From Agapetus fuscipes (Eukaryota; Arthropoda; Insecta; Trichoptera; Glossosomatidae), in contig OX637354.1 in the NCBI GenBank assembly GCA_951799405.1, positions 372,001-436,000 on the forward strand: a DNA stretch of 64,000 bases, written 5' to 3'. Position numbers and translations under genes: made by a program. This document shows positions 60,301-64,000 of the stretch, one piece after another. The notes beneath the pieces were generated by a model. That model worked only from the letters and a program-made list of their open reading frames with translations, was not told where the DNA came from and made no database searches. Numbering within the stretch: position 1 is the stretch's first letter; each line of letters starts with the position of its first letter.

Positions 60301-63300
60301 CTCTCGCATATCGCCCTCCTCCCTGGAAGTTACTCTATATGTGTAGCACAGATGTTACTTGACGACGCTGCAGTACAAGTCCTGCAGCTTGGTGAGATAC
60401 AGGAAGTGCGTGGTGAAGAACGTGAACGCCTTAGTGTCCAGCAGACTCTCGCATATCGCCCTCCTCCCTGGAAGTTACTCTATATGTGTAGCACAGATGT
60501 TACTTGACGACGCTGCAGTACAAGTCCTGCAGCTTGGTGAGATACAGGAAGTGCGTGGTGAAGAACGTGAACGCTTTAGTATCCAGCAGACTCTCGCATA
60601 TCGCCCACGCCATGCTGGTGCCCTCCTCGCTGGACGTTCCCCTGAAACCATTACAACATACGTCATTGTGCTGGCGATCTATTTTATTTTGTGTGATCTA
60701 TTGCATTGCCTGTGCAAATATACCTGCAAAGTTCATCTATGATGACCAGGCTTGTTGGTGTGATGGTTTGGAGAATGTAGTGCATCTCTTTCATCTGAAA
60801 ATGTTGCAGCAAATATAAGGATCACATCGCTTTTCCTCCGTTTTTCTAGGGGTGGTTTTTCTTGTACTTGAATATGTCTTTCATCTCTCCAACATTCATC
60901 ACTTTCCTCATACATACTCTTCTCTTATTCTCACTTTGCACAATCCATTCATTCGCAAACTCACCTATTAGGTCTATCCATTCCTTCTGACATTTCCTCT
61001 GTACACTTTCATCGTTAGTCGTTCGTCATCCATTCTTTCAAGATGTCCGAACCATCTCATCGTGCTGTTTGTACTTTTATTCTCATATTCTTCTTTACGC
61101 CACACTCGTTCATCTTCCAATCATTGCGAATTCTAAGAGCATCCGTGAAAATATAAATGGTTTTTTATTGTGCTCCGCTGGGATTCGAACCCACAAGCTT
61201 CCATTTAAGAGTGAAGCGTTTAACTACGAGAAGTAGACTAGAAGCCTCATCAGGGAATAACTTCATTCATCTGCAATTAATGAGGAAAGCAAAGAGGGGT
61301 TGTATCGCATACCTCCAAGACGTAAGTTGACGAATTGCATTCAATGCTGTCGTTGAATCCGATTCTAGAAAATATGTGGTCGGTTATTCTGAAGGTGGCG
61401 CTCGAAGCGGGAACAAAGCAGCCGATCTAAAATGGGAAACATAACAATTATACAATCTGGAGAGATGTCTTCCGGGATCTGTTGCAGTGGTCTGTGAGAG
61501 CTGGAGCTTCCGGACGTTTTGCATATGTTTACGATGAGCTTCTTAAGTGTGAAAGTGAAATGATGAAGATGGTCTTGATGAAAACTGTGATGGAAGTGTG
61601 GGTACAATCAGACAAACATATAAGTCGCTGGGATAGTCGAAGGGATAAAGCGTTTGCACTCGTATTTGGCAAACGCCGGTTCGAGTCCGACCTTGTCCTA
61701 TCGATAGTAACTTCGACCTTGGTTCAACAGATGTCATTGCATGCACACAAGTTTCTGCTTACTGACAACTGGCCAAAATAGGATTGTGTTGGATTCCTCT
61801 CATCAAATATATTTAAAATAAAACAGAAGTAAGATAGGTTGGTAAAATAACCCACAGGTTCACATATATGGTAAACAGATGTCGCTGCTCCACAACACAA
61901 CACATACGCAGAGTGTCATCATTTTTCATAATTAAATCTCAAATGTAAGCACACTTTCATCACAGTTTCATCAAGATCTACTTCATCATTTTATTTTCAT
62001 GCTCGATACCAGTCGATAGCTCAGTTAGTAGAGTGCTTGCATTTCATGCCATGAGCTCGGTCTCGAATCCCACCGAGGGTGTTAGAAATGATTTGCCGTT
62101 TCGGTGTTTATTTCAAACTCCGCAACCATACAAATTTTAGTCGCTGAAGAAGTTCAAGGTAGACATGGGCAAACGTCCGGAAGCCTCTGCTTCCTCAGAC
62201 CACGGCAACAGATCCTGGAAAACATCTCTCCAGTATCATCAGCCGGCCGTGTAAGTCTCAAACTCCAATTCAATTATAGATTCTTTAAAATTCAAGTAAA
62301 TAGATATCCAGAAATATGTAACCTGTGCCATGATTTGAAGCAGAGCAATTTGCTTGATGAAGATGGTCTTCCCTCCCATGTTGGGTCCAGTGATGATGTT
62401 GAAGTTGTACTCAGGACTTGCAAACTAAAATCGGTGTTGTAACAAAATTAATCTTCTAAGTTTGTGTCACGACAGAAATCTCCTTTGACAGAATGTTTGT
62501 GTCGGGGAATATTCTGTCAATGAACATTTTGTCGTGGTACCAGCTAAGGGCCTGTTGCACCATCTCCAATCAGACAAAAATCAAAATTAAGTGTGATTTC
62601 TCCCATCAAATCAAAAGTTTGTTTGCATATACGTAAACCAGCTAATGTTCTTCATCTTTCTTGTTCAAATACCATCATATTATAACCCACTTCCGAGAAA
62701 TATTTAAACGAGGTCCTTACCAGAATTAAGCAATGAAATTTGATGGTCAATCGAATATTGATTGGAGGTTGGTGCAACAGGCCCTAAGGCTACAAGCTTA
62801 CGTACAGATTCTATCGAGCAGATGGCTTACCACGTCGTTGGGAACAACAGATGAGGAGATGACGTACTCCAGCATGGGGTGCGTGGCATCCTTCAGTTCA
62901 AGGAATTCGTTGAATTGGGGTCTAACGTATCCACCGGACGAGCTCACCTGACGACAGCAAAACATATTTGGCTTATGTGAACAAATCATTAAATTATCTT
63001 TTTAATCAAGTTGTAAACAGCAAAGAAGTCAGCACAAAATAAAATCAGGACGAAATTCTGACTCCAGAAGAACTTTCTGCTTAATTCCTTACACTTTGGA
63101 TATCAATCCAAGTCGGAGCTTGCTAGCGCTTGCAAAAAAATTCCATAGATAAAAAATCACAGTACACCTTATTTTTGACACAAATCGCTATCTAGTCGTC
63201 TACGGTCATAAGGAATTTAGCGGAATAGCGCTCCAGGGGGGGAATTCTCGACGGCCGTCGGTAGGTCTTACCGTATTTATTTGAAATTGATTGGCGAAAT

Positions 63301-63868
63301 GAAGCATGGTGGCGTATCAACAGCTGATCCATTTTATATGGATCAACAACGATCAGCAGTTGAGGCTTATTCCGAGGCGGTTATTTCGTCCTATTTGCAA
63401 AAAGGTACTGTTAGATCTATCGAAGGTCGTTGAGACTTCCATCCCAGACCGTTTGATAGGGAAACAGCCAAACAATATTTTGATCTCGGTTCCTAAGGAC
63501 TCTAGTCATATAGATGGGTATCGTCACCCTGCCGAAAGACGTTTTAAATAAAAGACTTTGTTCAGATCCCATTAATGGTAAAATAATAAGGTCACAATTT
63601 TTGGTCACGTCCTTAAAACCTTGAAACACTTCAAATAGATGATACGATGGCTGGAATAACAAAAGATCAAATGCAAAAACTAAAGCGATTTCATCAAATG
63701 TGGAGGAGCTTTGACTATAAGCGATAAGGAATGTTGAAAAGATAAAAATTGAAGTGTTCATTCACCTGAGCCAGAGAAAGTAAGACGTCTAGTTCAGCCA
63801 CATGCTCACACAGCTGGTACAGCACTCCCATGTAGGGACGCAGCTCTGTCAACAGACTCACGATGACC
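56415..63868 (-). CDS. MSH4: MSH4, meiotic MutS homologue, 3' eight exons
   Basis: MutSgamma subunit that, with MSH5, binds and stabilises recombination intermediates for meiotic crossovers. Visible exons on minus: 63868-63766, 62947-62831, 62424-62323, 61426-61313, 60794-60724, 60641-60504, 59093-58907, 57392-56415. Every intron is GT..AG and the phases agree, giving about 602 residues; the 5' part lies beyond the right edge. In order: helical region ([15 protein letters not shown]), YVRPQF, Walker A (GPNMGGKT), [14 protein letters not shown], Walker B ([18 protein letters not shown]), FTTHF, a RYGLTLAH block, then the C-terminal helices and an acidic tail. Odd points: DELC where MutS proteins have DELG, and a tail of about 275 residues not seen in human MSH4. 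I separate it from MSH5 by its block-by-block match to human MSH4 as remembered. Confidence 0.93.
57480..57960 (+). pseudogene. LINE C-terminal fragment (NRLRTGV..CDCG type)
   Basis: Inside the last MSH4 intron, opposite strand. Encodes [33 protein letters not shown], then [20 protein letters not shown]. This zinc-knuckle-like end (C.CG..Q...H...CP) closes many insect non-LTR RT/RNase H proteins. Upstream parts are frameshifted. Confidence 0.7.
58105..58185 (+). mobile_element. SINE B head fragment
   Basis: GACCCGTTCGTGGTCTAGTG to CTCGTAAATGGAAGGTCGTGG; stops inside box B. Confidence 0.55.
58190..58525 (-). repeat. MITE V bit and P repeat
   Basis: 58190-58240 resembles MITE V (TGTCAAATCAGTGAATCAGC). 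58275-58525 is a nearly full-length reversed P (ATCTAAGTTGCAAAGATATA to CAATCTAATAAGTCAAGG). Confidence 0.7.
58597..58846. mobile_element. PIF/Harbinger MITE H1, complete
   Basis: 250 bp with ends CGGGGTTATTCTTAGATATT and AAGAATAGCCCCG and a perfect TAA target duplication. Close to the MSH4 exon at 58907. Confidence 0.85.
58907..59093 (-). CDS. MSH4: MSH4 exon (after the ATPase His switch)
   Basis: [20 protein letters not shown], then [20 protein letters not shown] and [13 protein letters not shown]. Corresponds to human LSKGLTEEKNYGLKAAE. Donor GTAAAT. Confidence 0.92.
59225..59430 (-). repeat. P repeat
   Basis: TAAGTTGCACAGATACATTA to CGAACCTATGAGTCAAGG. Confidence 0.7.
59432..59740 (+). 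mobile_element. SINE A copy, full length
   Basis: Head AGGTCGATAGCTCAGTTGG, box B GGATTCGAATCCCACC, body, and 3' end AAGATGTTACTCTATATGTG. In an MSH4 intron. Its TTACTCTATATGTGTAG end recurs inside each 145-bp unit at 60150-60602. Confidence 0.9.
60150..60602. repeat. 145-bp tandem repeat: MSH4 exon piece + intron piece
   Basis: Three units. Equivalent exon ends occur at 60214, 60359 and 60504, exactly 145 bp apart. Each unit holds about 105 bp of exon 60504-60641, its donor site and about 40 bp of intron with TTACTCTATATGTGTAG, a SINE A end. The two extra units match each other and differ from the functional exon at two sites (GCC/GCT and GTG/GTA in antisense reading), so the duplication is recent. 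Confidence 0.9.
60504..60641 (-). CDS. MSH4: MSH4 exon (ATPase signature), source of tandem copies
   Basis: [46 protein letters not shown]. Acceptor GGTTTCAG, donor GTAACA. Its 3' part and donor are repeated twice more in the following intron. Confidence 0.93.
60724..60794 (-). CDS. MSH4: MSH4 exon (Walker B)
   Basis: [23 protein letters not shown](R). Starts at ATG after TTTTCAG, ends in a split Arg codon before GTATAT. Confidence 0.93.
60835..61140 (-). pseudogene. RTE-like LINE fragment
   Basis: In an MSH4 intron, same strand. Decayed coding blocks ([24 protein letters not shown] and the preceding RNDW region) align with 47232-47812. Frameshifts are present. Confidence 0.6.
61147..61245 (-). 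mobile_element. SINE B head fragment
   Basis: AAAATATAAATGGTTTTTTA, GTGCTCCGCTGGGATTCGAA, CCCACAAGCTTCC on plus. Confidence 0.65.
61313..61426 (-). CDS. MSH4: MSH4 exon (between Walker A and B)
   Basis: 38 codons: [38 protein letters not shown]. Corresponds to the human IGSYVPA..FRIAKQIFTRI..TNSSTF stretch. Donor GTATGC. Confidence 0.93.
61640..61815 (+). mobile_element. SINE C copy inside Z
   Basis: GCACTCGTATTTGGCAAACG, GGTTCGAGTCCGACC (box B), GGTTCAACAGATGTCATTGC, CACACAAGTTTCTGC and CTCTCATCAAAT. Confidence 0.65.
62005..62120 (+). mobile_element. SINE A head fragment inside Z
   Basis: CCAGTCGATAGCTCAGTTAG, GTCTCGAATCCCACC and GTTTCGGTGTTTATTTCAAA; the 3' two thirds are missing. Confidence 0.8.
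62323..62424 (-). CDS. MSH4: MSH4 exon (Walker A)
   Basis: 34 codons: [28 protein letters not shown]. The P-loop is GPNMGGKT, where human MSH4 has GPNMSGKS. Confidence 0.95.
62548..62784. mobile_element. PIF/Harbinger-type MITE H3, complete
   Basis: 237 bp, ends GGGCCTGTTGCACCATCTCC and GGAGGTTGGTGCAACAGGCCC, perfect TAA target duplication. In the MSH4 intron between the YVRP and Walker A exons. Confidence 0.85.
62831..62947 (-). CDS. MSH4: MSH4 exon (YVRP block)
   Basis: 39 codons: [35 protein letters not shown]. Acceptor CTGTCGTCAG, donor GTAAGC. Confidence 0.9.
63240..63446. mobile_element. MITE R copy
   Basis: Foldback: CGACGGCCGTCGGTAGGTC at left and AGATCTATCGAAGGTCGTTG AGACTTCC at right, with GCATGGTGGCGTATCAACAG near the middle. 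Related to 26608-26800. Confidence 0.65.
63766..63868 (-). CDS. MSH4: MSH4 exon (helical region)
   Basis: Encodes [20 protein letters not shown], then [14 protein letters not shown]. Acceptor TTTTAAG, donor GTGAAT. Confidence 0.9.
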
Positions 63869-63904
63869 CTTAAAACACATCATCAGCTACAATTATATTC
63901 TGTT

Positions 63905-64000
63905 ACTGTTACTGTATCCTGCCGCCGTTCCACTAGGGGTGACTGGTACCCCCGCAGATACGTGTTCACTTTTTTCTGTCTTTGCACATCTAATTCATCA
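63905..64000 (-). mobile_element. RTE-like LINE 3' end, cut by window edge
   Basis: TATCCTGCCGCCGTTCCACT then AGGGGTGACTGGTACC matches the 3' UTR of the LINE at 47232, preceded by a (TTACTG)n tail in place of the pentamer. The body is outside the window. Confidence 0.65.

Larger units (their letters stand above)
61457..62250. repeat. Z foldback element split by two SINEs
   Basis: The left arm starts CTGGAGAGATGTCTTCCGGG; the right arm ends AACATCTCTCCAG. A SINE C (61640-61815) and a SINE A (62005-62120) lie inside. When they are removed the rest aligns with the intact Z at 25059-25452, including GCCGGCCGTGTAAG just outside the right arm. Confidence 0.75.

Noticed and set aside
60135..60742. 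Overlapping plus-strand frames of 75-127 codons with repeated protein segments
   Set aside because: Antisense readings of the 145-bp tandem repeat made from an MSH4 exon. The coding sense is the minus strand.

Overview
This is eukaryotic nuclear DNA, almost certainly from an insect or other arthropod. It is AT-rich, its host genes are split into short exons with GT..AG introns, and its intergenic space is packed with SINEs, MITEs, hAT and PIF/Harbinger DNA transposons and non-LTR retrotransposon fragments. The 5S rRNA-like pieces resemble arthropod 5S rRNA. A meiotic MSH4 is present; Drosophila melanogaster is known to lack MSH4, so a higher dipteran is unlikely. A hemipteran-type genome would fit, but the species cannot be named from the sequence.

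Two host genes can be read exon by exon, both on the minus strand. PSPH (phosphoserine phosphatase, last step of L-serine synthesis) is complete: five coding exons from 40262 down to 24846, 228 residues, with every HAD-family catalytic residue at the position it has in the human enzyme. MSH4 (meiotic MutS homologue) enters from the right edge and ends at 56415. Eight contiguous in-frame exons are visible, giving about 602 residues. They cover the lever/clamp-side helices, the ATPase domain and a long acidic C-terminal tail. The exon encoding its ATPase signature has been partly duplicated in tandem within the next intron (145-bp period). The two genes have no obvious functional link.

Region by region: 1-24.8 kb is a repeat-rich intergenic tract. 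It holds SINEs, a deleted PIF/Harbinger element with remnants of both of its genes, a pair of tandem 1.8-2.4 kb unclassified elements, and a four-layer nest at 16.7-19.85 kb (a SINE split by a hAT MITE and a hAT element, with an L2/CR1-type LINE in the hAT target-site duplication). 24.8-40.3 kb is PSPH with introns full of repeats. 40.3-56.3 kb is intergenic and holds a 5S-headed SINE, RTE-like LINE pieces, MITEs and a decayed minisatellite. 56.4-64 kb is MSH4 with its introns.

The most interesting content is the modular SINE system. One tRNA-derived unit (called B here) occurs alone, fused downstream of a 5S rRNA-derived head (two copies), and fused upstream of a second tRNA-derived SINE (called A; three copies). 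The 3' tail of B closely matches the 3' end of the L2/CR1-type LINE in the same window, which suggests that LINE as the mobilising partner. Family letters (A, B, C, D, P, M, Q, R, S, T, U, V, W, X, Y, Z, H) are local labels for this window, not database names.
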